A stretch of DNA of 64,000 nucleotides from Sedimentibacter acidaminivorans. GTDB lineage: Bacteria > Bacillota > Clostridia > Tissierellales > Sedimentibacteraceae. Under the pieces are notes generated by a model that was given only the letters and a program-made list of their open reading frames with translations, did not search any database and was not told the origin of the DNA. The position numbers and the translations under genes are program-made. The stretch is from assembly GCF_017873955.1 (NCBI RefSeq), contig NZ_JAGGKS010000002.1, forward strand, positions 1 through 64,000, given 5' to 3'. Positions 16,507 to 25,424 of the stretch are shown one piece after another; position 1 is the stretch's first letter; each line of letters starts with the position of its first letter.

Positions 16507-16535
16507 ATCGTACCATGTAAATTTTATCATGTCAA
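16507..16535 (-). promoter_or_regulatory. Sigma-A promoter of the riboswitch-pilus operon
   Basis: On the minus strand TTGACA (16535-16530) and TACGAT (16512-16507) are 17 bases apart. Transcription would start near 16500, just before the aptamer. Confidence 0.75.
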
Positions 16536-16591
16536 GAAGTTTTTATTGCAATTTTGTATAATAATATATATTAATATATTATTAACTCAAA

Positions 16592-17245
16592 TTAGAATAA
16601 TAATGTTATTAGAGCAAATATGAACCCTGATATCATAAAAGGTGCAAGAGGTAGCATTGTTGATAAAAATATTTTTTTTATTACAAAACCAATTGTAATA
16701 TAAACTAAAAGCACAATAGCCATAATTTCTACAGCAGTTATAACTAACGGGTAACCAAGCGCTAAACCCATAGCTCCTGAAAGCTTTACATCTCCAGCTC
16801 CAACTTTTCCAAAACCTACGAAACCAGCTGCAGAAGTAAATACACCCATCATTACAACCATACATACAATAGCTATCATCATAGACAACAAACCATAACT
16901 GTAAAGCTGAAATATTATGCCTACTACTGCAAGAGCAATAACAAGTTCATTGGGTATAATACGTATTTGAATATCAATAAAGATTATTATTAACCCTAAA
17001 ATAATTAGTATACCTATTAACAGTCCTACAAACAAATCGTTAACATTAAGTGCTATAAACATCCAAACTCCACAACTTGATAAACTCAAAAATACTTTAA
17101 ATATTTTCGAATACAAAGCTATTTTACTGCTATTTACATTACCTTTACCCTTCTTATACTCCATTATTCTAAATGACAAATAAGGAATTGTATAACCTAA
17201 AATAATACCAATTAAACCATATAAAACTGTTATCTTTGAAATCAT
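16592..17245 (-). CDS. tadV: Prepilin peptidase (A24 family, TadV/CpaA type)
   Basis: A 217-residue membrane aspartyl protease with about six to seven helices. The two catalytic Asp residues lie in FIDIQIRIIPNE and in GAGDVKLSGAMGLALG, the family signatures. It removes the leader from the Flp prepilin and probably from TadE-like proteins. The N-terminal methyltransferase cysteine domain of PilD is absent, as usual for the Tad type. GGGGTGATGG precedes the ATG. It has its own promoter (17298-17326) and lies upstream of the riboswitch, so it is not under the same c-di-GMP control. Confidence 0.9.
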   Translation of the reverse strand: MISKITVLYGLIGIILGYTIPYLSFRIMEYKKGKGNVNSSKIALYSKIFKVFLSLSSCGVWMFIALNVNDLFVGLLIGILIILGLIIIFIDIQIRIIPNELVIALAVVGIIFQLYSYGLLSMMIAIVCMVVMMGVFTSAAGFVGFGKVGAGDVKLSGAMGLALGYPLVITAVEIMAIVLLVYITIGFVIKKIFLSTMLPLAPFMISGFIFALITLLF

Positions 17246-17297
17246 TCCATCACCCCTCTATCTAATATGCGAACATGCAGTTTCATAAATATATAAA

Positions 17298-17326
17298 ATC
17301 ATAGCATATTAAATAAGTGTATACAA
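17298..17326 (-). promoter_or_regulatory. Promoter of the prepilin peptidase gene
   Basis: On the minus strand TTGTAT (17326-17321) and TATGAT (17303-17298) are separated by 17 bases, about 55 bases before the start codon. Confidence 0.5.
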
Positions 17327-17445
17327 CCTTAAATATTTAAATGGAAGAAATTTTGGAAATGAAATTAATCAAGCATGTATTAGTTGTAAGCATTTTCATA
17401 TGATAAAGCCTAATATTGAGTAGGCAGAGTTTTGTATGTTAATTT

Positions 17446-18063
17446 CTATTTAACAATTTCATAAGGCCAATCGATTATGCCACCGAAGTCATATACATTT
17501 GTATATCCCATCTCAATAAGTAACTTAGATGCAGTTGCACTTCTATTACCACTTCTGCAATAAACTAGTATTTTTTCATCTTTATTCGTAAGAACATCAA
17601 AAGCCCTTTTTTCTATTTCTGTAACAGGTAATAGTACCGCTTGTTCAATATGACCACTGTCATATTCGTCCTGTGTACGAACATCTAAAACAACAGTATC
17701 TTCACTATCAATTATTTCTTTTGCTTCTTCCGAACTAATTTTTTTATATTCAGTTTTGTTATTCATCTCATCATTCACCAATTCAATATTAATTCCTGTG
17801 ACCTGAACAGGATAACTTTCTCTAATTTCAGGATATATTTCAACTTTCACTTTTTGTCCTACTTCTGGAACAAATTTAATTTCTAAATTCTTATCATAAC
17901 GGACACTTGCTTTATCAAAACCTACATCATCATTAGTTTTAACCATAATATCATTTTCTGTTACATTTTCAATTATACCCACAAATGTAATATTATTATT
18001 TTTTTGAGTGCAACTTGTAACAAGCAAAATTATAATACTAATAACTAAAAAACATCTCCTCAT
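17446..18063 (-). CDS. Rhodanese-domain lipoprotein
   Basis: About 205 residues. The N-terminus is a lipoprotein signal (cationic head, ISIIILLVTSC lipobox), so the protein is anchored outside the membrane. A small beta-rich region follows (about residues 25-100). The C-terminal rhodanese domain shows DTVVLDVRTQDEYDSGHIEQ and the active-site loop VYCRSGNRSA, with Cys as the sulfur acceptor. AAAGGAG before ATG 18063 sets the start, 15 bases inside the longest frame. Substrate and partner are unknown; no sulfur-oxidation genes are adjacent. Confidence 0.88.
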   Translation of the reverse strand: MRRCFLVISIIILLVTSCTQKNNNITFVGIIENVTENDIMVKTNDDVGFDKASVRYDKNLEIKFVPEVGQKVKVEIYPEIRESYPVQVTGINIELVNDEMNNKTEYKKISSEEAKEIIDSEDTVVLDVRTQDEYDSGHIEQAVLLPVTEIEKRAFDVLTNKDEKILVYCRSGNRSATASKLLIEMGYTNVYDFGGIIDWPYEIVK

Positions 18064-18225
18064 AACTACTCCTTTCATATTCAGATTTTATTTCTTTATA
18101 ATATAATTATATATACCCCGTTAATTTTCAATTAACCAAATAAAAACATCTATGATTAAAGATTAATTGTTATCATAGATGTTCCATTGCTTATTATTAC
18201 ATACTTTGACGTATAAACATAATTA

Positions 18226-19398
18226 TTATATTATGATTTCTCCAGATTTAACAAGTGCTATTTTAGCGGCTACAGGCCCAATTATTGAATAAATAAATGT
18301 AGAACATAAAATAACAACTCTGATTTGTGGTGCATAATCAGGAACAACATTTCCTGCTGCAACAATTAACCCTAATGCTACTCCTGCCTGTGGCATAAGA
18401 GTGGGTCCTAAATATTTACAAATTTTATCTTCTTGTTTAGTTAATTTTCCGCCTGCCCAAGCACCAGCCCATTTTCCTATAACACGCATTACAACATATA
18501 CTAATCCTATTAGACCAATTCCTTGAAGCGCTGAAATTTGAAAGCCTGCTCCGGATATAACAAAGAATATCATAAATATAGGCGGGCTAAATGAATCAGT
18601 TATTTCTACAATACTATCAATATCTTTGAAAATATTTACTAACATACCTCCCAAAGACATACATGCTAACAATGGTGAACCATGCAACTTACTAGAAGAC
18701 CAATAGATTATTAAAATAAAAGCTATAATAATACAAAGTCTATTTGACGACTTTTTAAACCATTTAAACATTAGTTTCATAATAATACTTGCAACAGCGC
18801 CTAAAACAAACGATATTATTATTTCATAAATAGGATTTAATATGGATAAGAAAAGATTAGTATCAAGAGAAGAAGACATCATTTTAACTATTGTTGATGC
18901 AAATCCAAATCCAATAAGTGCGGTAGCATCATCAATTGCTACAACGCTCATAAGCATAGAAGTTAAAGAACCCTTTGCCTTATATTGATTTATGACCATT
19001 ATAGTTTGAGCAGGTGCAGTTGCAGCTGCTATGGCACCTAGCATAATAGATAGCTTTAAATCGAATCCTATAATAATTAAAGTTGATGTAACAAGTATAA
19101 TTGCTCCAAATGATTCCATAATAGCTATTCCGATAGGTGCTATCCCTACCCTTTTAAAATAAGAAAGATTAAATTCACTTCCTATAGAAAAAGCAATAAA
19201 CCCTAATGCCATATCAGAAATTACAGCAAAATTATTTACCATATCCATTGGTATAATATTAAAAACCGATGGCCCTAGCAAAAGACCAGCTATAAGATAT
19301 CCTGTAACATTTGGAAGTTTAATATACTCAACCAGTCTTCCAAATATAATACCAGAAAATAATAGTATTGCAACATCAAATAGTATTTTACTTTCCAC
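18226..19398 (-). CDS. CPA2-family cation:proton antiporter (KefB/NapA-like)
   Basis: About 390 residues with roughly twelve to thirteen helices of the Na_H_Exchanger fold: KLPNVTGYLIAGLLLGPSVF at the start, ALGFIAFSIGSEFN, AAATAPAQTIMVINQYKAKG, VAIDDATALIGFG (ion-binding Asp pair) and GPTLMPQAGVALGLIVAAGN near the end. There is no cytoplasmic TrkA/RCK regulatory domain. The GTG at 19398 overlaps the end of the preceding gene by 11 bases, with AAGGGG upstream, so the pair is translationally coupled. The upstream PII-like protein is a plausible regulator. Confidence 0.88.
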   Translation of the reverse strand: MESKILFDVAILLFSGIIFGRLVEYIKLPNVTGYLIAGLLLGPSVFNIIPMDMVNNFAVISDMALGFIAFSIGSEFNLSYFKRVGIAPIGIAIMESFGAIILVTSTLIIIGFDLKLSIMLGAIAAATAPAQTIMVINQYKAKGSLTSMLMSVVAIDDATALIGFGFASTIVKMMSSSLDTNLFLSILNPIYEIIISFVLGAVASIIMKLMFKWFKKSSNRLCIIIAFILIIYWSSSKLHGSPLLACMSLGGMLVNIFKDIDSIVEITDSFSPPIFMIFFVISGAGFQISALQGIGLIGLVYVVMRVIGKWAGAWAGGKLTKQEDKICKYLGPTLMPQAGVALGLIVAAGNVVPDYAPQIRVVILCSTFIYSIIGPVAAKIALVKSGEIII

Positions 19399-19741
19399 CT
19401 TTATTAATCCCCTTTGAATAATCAATAGGTAAGCTAAAAACAACACCATTATCCTTTGTTGATAAATCGCCTACTACACTTTCAATAATATTTACTGCTT
19501 CATCTAACTGGTCATCTTCTATAACTGCAAATATTAAATTTCCCTTTTCCCTTTCAGGATTCAAGAATTTTCTTAATGAGCCTAAAAACGGAATATCTTC
19601 CTCTCCATGTTTATGGCTTAACAATCGTGCCATACCCATGCTTTCTAAAACAGTTGCACCACTAATATTCTTACGCGCAAATTCAGATAAAATATCATCT
19701 AATTTTTCCGTCTTAATTAATACATAAAATAGTAATCTCAT
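19388..19741 (-). CDS. PII-like small signalling protein coupled to the antiporter
   Basis: A 117-residue protein from the ATG at 19741 (GGAGG five bases upstream; the longer frame has no site). The opening MRLLFYVLIKTEKLDDILSE and GATVLESMGMARLL resemble the beta-alpha-beta and T-loop arrangement of nitrogen-regulatory PII/CutA-like proteins, and GNLIFAVIEDDQLDEAVNII gives the second half of the ferredoxin-like fold. The Tyr uridylylation loop of classical PII is not seen. Its gene overlaps the antiporter gene, so I infer a trimeric regulator of that transporter. Confidence 0.65.
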   Translation of the reverse strand: MRLLFYVLIKTEKLDDILSEFARKNISGATVLESMGMARLLSHKHGEEDIPFLGSLRKFLNPEREKGNLIFAVIEDDQLDEAVNIIESVVGDLSTKDNGVVFSLPIDYSKGINKGGK

Positions 19742-19924
19742 TTCTACCTCCTTCAATTTTATAATAGATATTATATAATTGAAAATAATGGTTACACTCA
19801 CCATTTATTTTCACATATATTGTTATACCACTTATAAAATTATATTGCAAGGTAATATTTAATAAACTATTCCCTTAATATCAACAAATTTATCCTCTCC
19901 AGCTATATAAATGTTTTCCTCATT

Positions 19925-21178
19925 TTAGTTTTTTGTACTACCTATTTTCACAGCCCTTTGGAAAACAATGAAACCTATAATAAACATGACACCAATAAAG
20001 GCAACCCCTGTTTTTGAATTTCCACTAATTTGAGTAGATATTCCCATTAACAATGCTCCTATAAAAGATGCTCCCTTTCCAAAAATGTCATAAAGCCCAA
20101 AGTATTCACTAGATTTTTCTTTTGGAATAATTTTAGCAAAATAAGAACGTGAAAAAGCTTGAATCCCTCCTTGAAAAATAGCAACACATACAGCTAAAAA
20201 CCAGAATTCCCATGTTTTATCAAGTTGAAGTGCAAATAAGGCAATTAGAAAATATCCAATAATACAAACATTAATTAAATTTTTAGTTTTGAACTTCTTT
20301 GATAATCTACCAAAAATAATTGCAAATGGAAAAGCAACTACTTGTGTTAAAAGCAACGCTAATAGCAAATCATTATCTCCAATGCCAACATCCTTTCCGT
20401 ATGAAGTAGCCATTTCTATAATAGTATAAACCCCATCAATGTAAAAAAAGAATGCCAATAAATAAGTAAATATCTCTTTTTGATTCTTTATGTCCTTAAA
20501 AACATCCCATAACCTTTTAAAAGCTTTCATCATGGCATGCTTTTTAACTTCAATATAATGAATTTGATTATAATTTCTTAGTAAAGGAATAGTTATAATG
20601 AACCACCATGCTGAATTCAATATAAAAGCAATACTTGTAGCAAATGTAGTTGATATATTTAACTTATCTGCAAATAATATTAGAATTAAACTTATAGTGA
20701 ATGGAATACAACTTCCTATATATCCCCAAGCATATCCTAGAGACGAAAGATAATCCATTTTATCATCAGTTGTTATATCCGATAGCATTGAATCATAAAA
20801 TATAAAACTTCCAGATATACCTACTTTTGCAAAAACAAAAACTGTAAGAAAAGCGATCCACGAAAACGGAAGAGACAATGCAGCACATCCTAAAACACCT
20901 AGCATTAAAAATAAAATAAATAATGGCTTCTTATATCCCTTTGTATCTGCTAATGTCCCTAATATAGGTCCTAATATGGCAACTACCAACGTAGAAATTG
21001 ATATGGCATAACTCCAATATGCTGTAGAATTTGCAGCAGATATTCCATTAGACATAGCAATATTTTTAAAATAAATTGGAATAATAGTAGATACTAATAA
21101 AATAAACGCTGAATTGCCAACATCATATAAAATCCAGTATTTTTCAAGCTTTGTTAGTTTAATTTTAGATTCATTCAT
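19925..21178 (-). CDS. MFS transporter, UMF1/Atg22-like family
   Basis: A 417-residue membrane protein with twelve predicted helices. The opening LEKYWILYDVGNSAFILLV is the DxGNSAF signature of the UMF1/Atg22 branch of the major facilitator superfamily; GPILGTLADTKGYKKPLF is the loop 2-3 motif and FGRLSKKFKTKNL the matching loop in the second half. Atg22 exports amino acids in yeast; substrates of bacterial members are unknown. It is monocistronic, or loosely linked to the upstream phospholipase-like gene about 40 bases away. Confidence 0.87.
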   Translation of the reverse strand: MNESKIKLTKLEKYWILYDVGNSAFILLVSTIIPIYFKNIAMSNGISAANSTAYWSYAISISTLVVAILGPILGTLADTKGYKKPLFILFLMLGVLGCAALSLPFSWIAFLTVFVFAKVGISGSFIFYDSMLSDITTDDKMDYLSSLGYAWGYIGSCIPFTISLILILFADKLNISTTFATSIAFILNSAWWFIITIPLLRNYNQIHYIEVKKHAMMKAFKRLWDVFKDIKNQKEIFTYLLAFFFYIDGVYTIIEMATSYGKDVGIGDNDLLLALLLTQVVAFPFAIIFGRLSKKFKTKNLINVCIIGYFLIALFALQLDKTWEFWFLAVCVAIFQGGIQAFSRSYFAKIIPKEKSSEYFGLYDIFGKGASFIGALLMGISTQISGNSKTGVAFIGVMFIIGFIVFQRAVKIGSTKN

Positions 21179-21219
21179 AGATTATTCCTGCTTTCTAATA
21201 ATATTATAGTACTTTAATT

Positions 21220-22008
21220 TTAACCAAAATTTCTATAAAATCTTTCATTAATTGGTTTATTGTTTTTAAGTCCATTATAAAATTCATTAATCAAAGCAAT
21301 AGTTGGTGTAACTGCATTTAAATACAAGTCATATAAACTTTTATTTATTTGAATGAATTCTAAACTTTTTTTATAGTTCATAATTAATCCAATCATACCA
21401 TCATAGTTACCTGATACTTTCAGAGCTGAAATAATAATCCACCTCTTTACATGACTTGGAGTGACCAACAAATTCAAATAAAATTTCATTGACTTAAGTG
21501 ATGATAACACTTCCTTTGCCGATATCTCTTCATAAAACCAAGAAATGCATTCAGAAGTATCTAAAGTCGGAATAATATGTGATGTAGATTTAAATGAAAG
21601 AGGGTTTAAATTATTTATTTCCATCAACATTCTTTCAAATTCTGTTTCTATTTCACTATGAGTAAGCTTATCCGATTCATTTTCTCTTACGCATGGATGA
21701 CATTCGCTATCCAGCATAAAGTGACAAATGTAACCTATTATATAAGAACATGCCTTATCTCTGTCAGTACAATCATTTATAATTTTTTTTGCATTTTCAA
21801 AAAATATTCTTGCTGAAAGGCTATGAAGTTGATGTCCTAGTTTATTTATATGATTTGATCCTAACGGTTTGTAATAAAACAAAATATCTGGTCCATGTAA
21901 ACCAATATGAAATAAATTTAAATTTTCTGAAACAATTCTTTTGATATCACCTTCTAGTAGATTCATAATTTGTTCACCAAATATGTAATGAGCATAAGTA
22001 GCTGGCAT
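21220..22008 (-). CDS. Zinc-dependent phospholipase C-like protein
   Basis: A 262-residue protein of the Zn_dep_PLPC family. Metal-binding His and Asp residues can be seen in MPATYAHYIFGEQ, FHIGLHGPDILFYY, NKLGHQLHS, YICHFMLDSECHPCV and LTHSEIETEFERML. No signal peptide is present, so it is probably cytoplasmic or membrane-associated, unlike secreted alpha-toxin. It could cleave lipid head groups; the role is unassigned. It is read in the same direction as the MFS gene and divergent from cotF. Confidence 0.82.
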   Translation of the reverse strand: MPATYAHYIFGEQIMNLLEGDIKRIVSENLNLFHIGLHGPDILFYYKPLGSNHINKLGHQLHSLSARIFFENAKKIINDCTDRDKACSYIIGYICHFMLDSECHPCVRENESDKLTHSEIETEFERMLMEINNLNPLSFKSTSHIIPTLDTSECISWFYEEISAKEVLSSLKSMKFYLNLLVTPSHVKRWIIISALKVSGNYDGMIGLIMNYKKSLEFIQINKSLYDLYLNAVTPTIALINEFYNGLKNNKPINERFYRNFG

Positions 22009-22147
22009 ACGTTGTCCTCCATTGATAAAAAAATAAATTCTAATAAATATTTTATCATTGATTCAAATTAAATTAAAGATTTAGTTTTAATATTTTTATA
22101 GGATATTTTATTTATATTTGAAAATAATAGTATTGGAGGTGTTTTAA

Positions 22148-22702
22148 ATGAATTTAAATTTATCTACAAAAGAAAAGTTTTTGCTTGAAGATCAAAAAAG
22201 CCATGAGCAACTTTGTATCCAAAAATATACAAATTATGCTAATCAAGCGTCTTGCCCACAATTAAAAACAATATTACAAAACAATGCGAAACAGGAACAA
22301 GAACATTTGAACTCTATTAATCAACTGCTTAATGGTCAAATTCCATCAATGAACAACCAGCAACAATCAAATCAACAAAGTATGCAATCTAATCAATCTA
22401 GCCAGCAAAGCATGCAATCAAAGCAATCTGGTCAAATGAAATCAACTATGTCTCAGTTCCAACAATCCAGCAGCAATAGTTCTCAGAATGGTTCGTTAAT
22501 GAGTAATCGTTCTGACAAAGATATGTGCTCTGATTTACTTATGACAGAAAAATATGTTTCTAATGCATATGATACAGCAATATTTGAATTTAGCAACCCA
22601 CAAGTTCGAAGTGTCCTCAATCATATTCAAAAAGAAGAACAGCAACATGGCGAATCCATATTCAAATATATGGAAAGCAATGGCATGTATACTGTTAAAT
22701 AA
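22148..22702 (+). CDS. Spore coat protein of the CotF family with a Gln/Ser-rich linker
   Basis: A 184-residue protein. Residues 1-65 form a helical hairpin with ferritin-like character (KEFLLEDQ-type opening, KQEQEHLNSINQLLNG), residues 65-120 are a low-complexity Gln/Ser/Met/Asn linker, and residues 120-184 are the coat F domain: DKDMCSDLLMTEKYVSNAYD, PQVRSVLNHIQKEEQQHGE. CotF proteins are outer spore-coat structural components. GGAGGTG precedes the ATG. The repeated QSNQQSMQS-type linker suggests slippage-driven length variation. Sporulation control is expected but no sigma-K site was verified. Confidence 0.88.
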   Translation: MNLNLSTKEKFLLEDQKSHEQLCIQKYTNYANQASCPQLKTILQNNAKQEQEHLNSINQLLNGQIPSMNNQQQSNQQSMQSNQSSQQSMQSKQSGQMKSTMSQFQQSSSNSSQNGSLMSNRSDKDMCSDLLMTEKYVSNAYDTAIFEFSNPQVRSVLNHIQKEEQQHGESIFKYMESNGMYTVK

Positions 22703-22759
22703 TAAATTCATTTAGTTTTTTTAAGGACTATTATCTTATATAATAATCCTTAAACAACA

Positions 22760-22796
22760 AACCCTATTCAATACTAACATAATTTTGAATAGGGTT
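22760..22796. terminator. Bidirectional terminator between cotF and the acetyltransferase gene
   Basis: AACCCTATTCAA at 22760-22771 and TTGAATAGGGTT at 22785-22796 form a perfect 12-bp stem. UUUUCU follows on the plus strand and U-rich sequence on the minus strand. A second hairpin with TTAAGGA/TCCTTAA arms lies about 35 bases earlier. Confidence 0.75.
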
Positions 22797-22813
22797 TTCT
22801 ATATTAATTATAA

Positions 22814-23701
22814 TTATAATGTCACTCTATAATAATCCATTATACTTGTCTCTTCAAAGCCACATGATTTGTAAAGATTTAATGCATTTTTATTTTTTAT
22901 CTCTACTTGAAGCATTATTTCCTTAGAATCTTTTTCTTTCAACTTTTCTATTGCCATTAGTAAAATTCGTCTCCCATATCCTTTACTACGATACTCTGGC
23001 AGTACACCTAGACCATAAATACCACCTACTCCGTTATTTATTTCTACATGAACCTTTCCTATAATTACATCATTTAATATTGCCATATAAATATATGATT
23101 GTTCTCCTATCTCTGGCATAGGAAAACTTTCACCATTATACTCAATACCAAAATATATAGAATTTTGCCATGCAATTTTTTTAGAATCATGAATTGTAGC
23201 ATTTCTCAATTCTACATCACCAAGTATTTGTTTTTGAACAAAATCTTTCTTTAGAAACATTTCATATTCGGAATGGTCATATATATCACATGTGTTTCTT
23301 ATAAAATTAATCCCATCAATTGAATTACTGTCACTTAACAAAAGTACACTCTTTTTATTTCTTTTATTCCATTCATCATTAACTAAATAAAATAATTTTG
23401 TAAAAACACCATTCCTTCTATAGTCAGGATGAACCATTCCATTTACCTCTAAAGCATCTCCTCCAAAATCACATATCCCAATGTAACCAACAAGAATATC
23501 ACCATCATAAAACATAAATTCATTAATATTGTCTATATTTCCATTTTTCTTTTTTTGTCTGTTTATTTTATAATCTATCTCTAGTTTTAACGATATATTA
23601 TCCGTATTAATGCAAATTTCTTTAAGATTATTTATATCGTCATAGTCCTCTTGCATTAACTCTTCTTTTAATTTTATAACTGGATTTCTAATTTCTTTCA
23701 T
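22814..23701 (-). CDS. Tandem GNAT-family N-acetyltransferase
   Basis: A 295-residue protein with two GNAT halves. The first has GMVHPDYRRNGVFTKLFYLV (acetyl-CoA loop RRNGVF). The second, from about residue 160, has GIYGLGVLPEYRSKGYGRRI followed by EIKNKNALNLYKSCGFEETS, the full acetyl-CoA signature (RSKGYG) and C-terminal motif. The first half may be non-catalytic. The acceptor substrate is unknown; proteins of this layout acetylate small amines or antibiotics in some cases. Monocistronic between terminators. Confidence 0.82.
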   Translation of the reverse strand: MKEIRNPVIKLKEELMQEDYDDINNLKEICINTDNISLKLEIDYKINRQKKKNGNIDNINEFMFYDGDILVGYIGICDFGGDALEVNGMVHPDYRRNGVFTKLFYLVNDEWNKRNKKSVLLLSDSNSIDGINFIRNTCDIYDHSEYEMFLKKDFVQKQILGDVELRNATIHDSKKIAWQNSIYFGIEYNGESFPMPEIGEQSYIYMAILNDVIIGKVHVEINNGVGGIYGLGVLPEYRSKGYGRRILLMAIEKLKEKDSKEIMLQVEIKNKNALNLYKSCGFEETSIMDYYRVTL

Positions 23702-23772
23702 TTATTCCCCTCGTATTTTAATATATAGAATCTAGCAACACTAATTTATTAATAAATTATAATACAAACATT

Positions 23773-24093
23773 TTATTGAAACCATTGCTTAATTTTAATA
23801 CTTTGTATAAACTCTGCATTTACAAGTTCTATACCCTTTTTAGTTTCAACTTCAATCCAATTTTCAATTACATTAACTATTTTTCCTACTACAGTTGTAC
23901 CATAAGAACCTGTAGATATTTTGCAATTTTTTCCTATATATTTATTTACTATTTCATTAGTCATAACAATTCCTCTCTTTTTGTTACTATTTTTGATAAT
24001 GACAAATCTTTGTACTTCACGTTGTTGCGGTATAACTATAAATAATATTATAAATATCGGCATATATATGGCAATCAATGATGATGAATTCAA
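23773..24093 (-). CDS. Membrane-anchored small protein, YajC-like N-terminus
   Basis: A 106-residue protein with an N-terminal membrane helix (YMPIFIILFIVIPQQREVQRF), a short basic linker, then a compact beta-rich domain: KYIGKNCKISTGSYGTTVVG, VNVIENWIEVETKKGIELVN. The PQQ-R turn after the helix and the small SH3-like tail recall YajC, but the match is only general. The TTG at 24093 is preceded by AAGGGGTG seven bases away; an internal ATG at 23964 would drop the helix and give a 63-residue soluble protein. Function is unknown. Confidence 0.5.
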   Translation of the reverse strand: MNSSSLIAIYMPIFIILFIVIPQQREVQRFVIIKNSNKKRGIVMTNEIVNKYIGKNCKISTGSYGTTVVGKIVNVIENWIEVETKKGIELVNAEFIQSIKIKQWFQ

Positions 24094-24169
24094 TAAGCAA
24101 CACCCCTTAAATTATTCTATTATCAATTATATTTTATTAGTTTTTTGTTATTTTTAATCGCTTAATTTG

Positions 24170-25273
24170 CTATTCAAATATATTTAATATTCTGTCTCCT
24201 ACAATATCCATATCTATATATTCTTCATATTTTTTAGGAATTGTTACTACGTTTGGATTTCCATCACTAACAAATTTTTCTCTTTTATTTTCTTCAAACT
24301 GCTTAAAATAATCATATATTCCGCAGTTTTGCACGTTCATTTCACTTCCTGTAACTCTATAAAGGCTACTAAAATCTGTGCATGTGTCAAATGGTGAATA
24401 TGCAGGTCTCCAACCTACATCTAACACAGCAATATTTTTATAGCTTTTTTCTTCATATGAACCATCTAGCACATATTTAGCATATTCGTCCTTTGGATTA
24501 CTACCATGAGGGAGAGCTAATGTTTCTACTGCATAATCAGGTATATACTGGTGAAGTATGTTATTAATAGACCCAATTTCAGATTGGATTTCTTCACCAT
24601 TTAAATTTGCAATTTCATCGTGAGTATAAGTATGATTACCAATATCATATCCATTATCCACAAGCCATTTTAATTTATAATCTATATATTCTTGTTGACC
24701 AAAAGGACTTGAGTTTAAAAAAAAGCTTGCTGTAACATCAAAGTCAGGATATTTTTCCTTAAACTCTTCTAATATGCCAATTGCACAATCTGGATTAATT
24801 ATATATTCGCCATTTTTTTCTGTTATATCAAAATTGTTTTGTCTTCCATCATCAAATGTCAATATGATAGGTGTATATCCTGCTTGAGTAGTAATAATTC
24901 CCTTTGCATAATCATTTAAGCTTATCATCCTGTATCCATTTTGATACATATATTCTAAATCTTTTCTAAAGTTTTCAGGGGTTCTTTGCCAATCACTTTC
25001 TTTATCTCCTATACCATGATACATGACAATCATGATTTCACCAATTTCATTTGGCTCTAAAGACATATCTATAGATTCAATAGGATCAACATCTAAATTT
25101 TGTTGACTTTCTGTATTTGCTTGATTATTATTTGTATTTTCATTTGACACATCTACTGGTGCCTCTGCTTGTACATCATTAGCATCTGGTGTTACAAGTT
25201 CATTATTGCTATTTGAACAACTAGATAATATTGTAGCAGTTAGCAATAGAGTCAAAATAATTTTATTTTTCAT
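24170..25273 (-). CDS. Polysaccharide deacetylase (NodB domain) lipoprotein
   Basis: A 367-residue lipoprotein with signal and lipobox (LLTATILSSC), an Asn/Gln/Glu-rich linker to about residue 70, then a carbohydrate esterase 4 domain. Seen are MIVMYHGIG, the metal/catalytic motif ILTFDDG, and the metal-binding HTYTHDEI, then ALPHGSNP. The lack of a clean arginine motif and the long insertions are typical of clostridial members. It probably removes acetyl groups from a cell-wall glycan outside the membrane. Read in the same direction as the YajC-like gene, 76 bases before it. Confidence 0.87.
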   Translation of the reverse strand: MKNKIILTLLLTATILSSCSNSNNELVTPDANDVQAEAPVDVSNENTNNNQANTESQQNLDVDPIESIDMSLEPNEIGEIMIVMYHGIGDKESDWQRTPENFRKDLEYMYQNGYRMISLNDYAKGIITTQAGYTPIILTFDDGRQNNFDITEKNGEYIINPDCAIGILEEFKEKYPDFDVTASFFLNSSPFGQQEYIDYKLKWLVDNGYDIGNHTYTHDEIANLNGEEIQSEIGSINNILHQYIPDYAVETLALPHGSNPKDEYAKYVLDGSYEEKSYKNIAVLDVGWRPAYSPFDTCTDFSSLYRVTGSEMNVQNCGIYDYFKQFEENKREKFVSDGNPNVVTIPKKYEEYIDMDIVGDRILNIFE

Positions 25274-25424
25274 AATTTACCTCATCATATAGTTATTTTA
25301 TGTCTTTTCTATTATATAATATTATTACATAAAAATCTATACAATAAAAATTTACCATAAAAAGATGTTGTTTATAATATAATATTTGATATAATAATGT
25401 ATATATAATTAACTGGAGGTTCAA

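Noticed and set aside
16587-16865. A Cys/Trp/Phe-rich minus-strand frame within the prepilin peptidase gene
   Set aside because: It is an alternative frame of the peptidase gene; the composition is typical of a frame-shifted membrane protein.
22360-22500. Gln/Ser-codon repeats in cotF as a CRISPR-like or tandem-repeat locus
   Set aside because: The repeats are short, irregular and in frame within a coat protein; they encode its linker.
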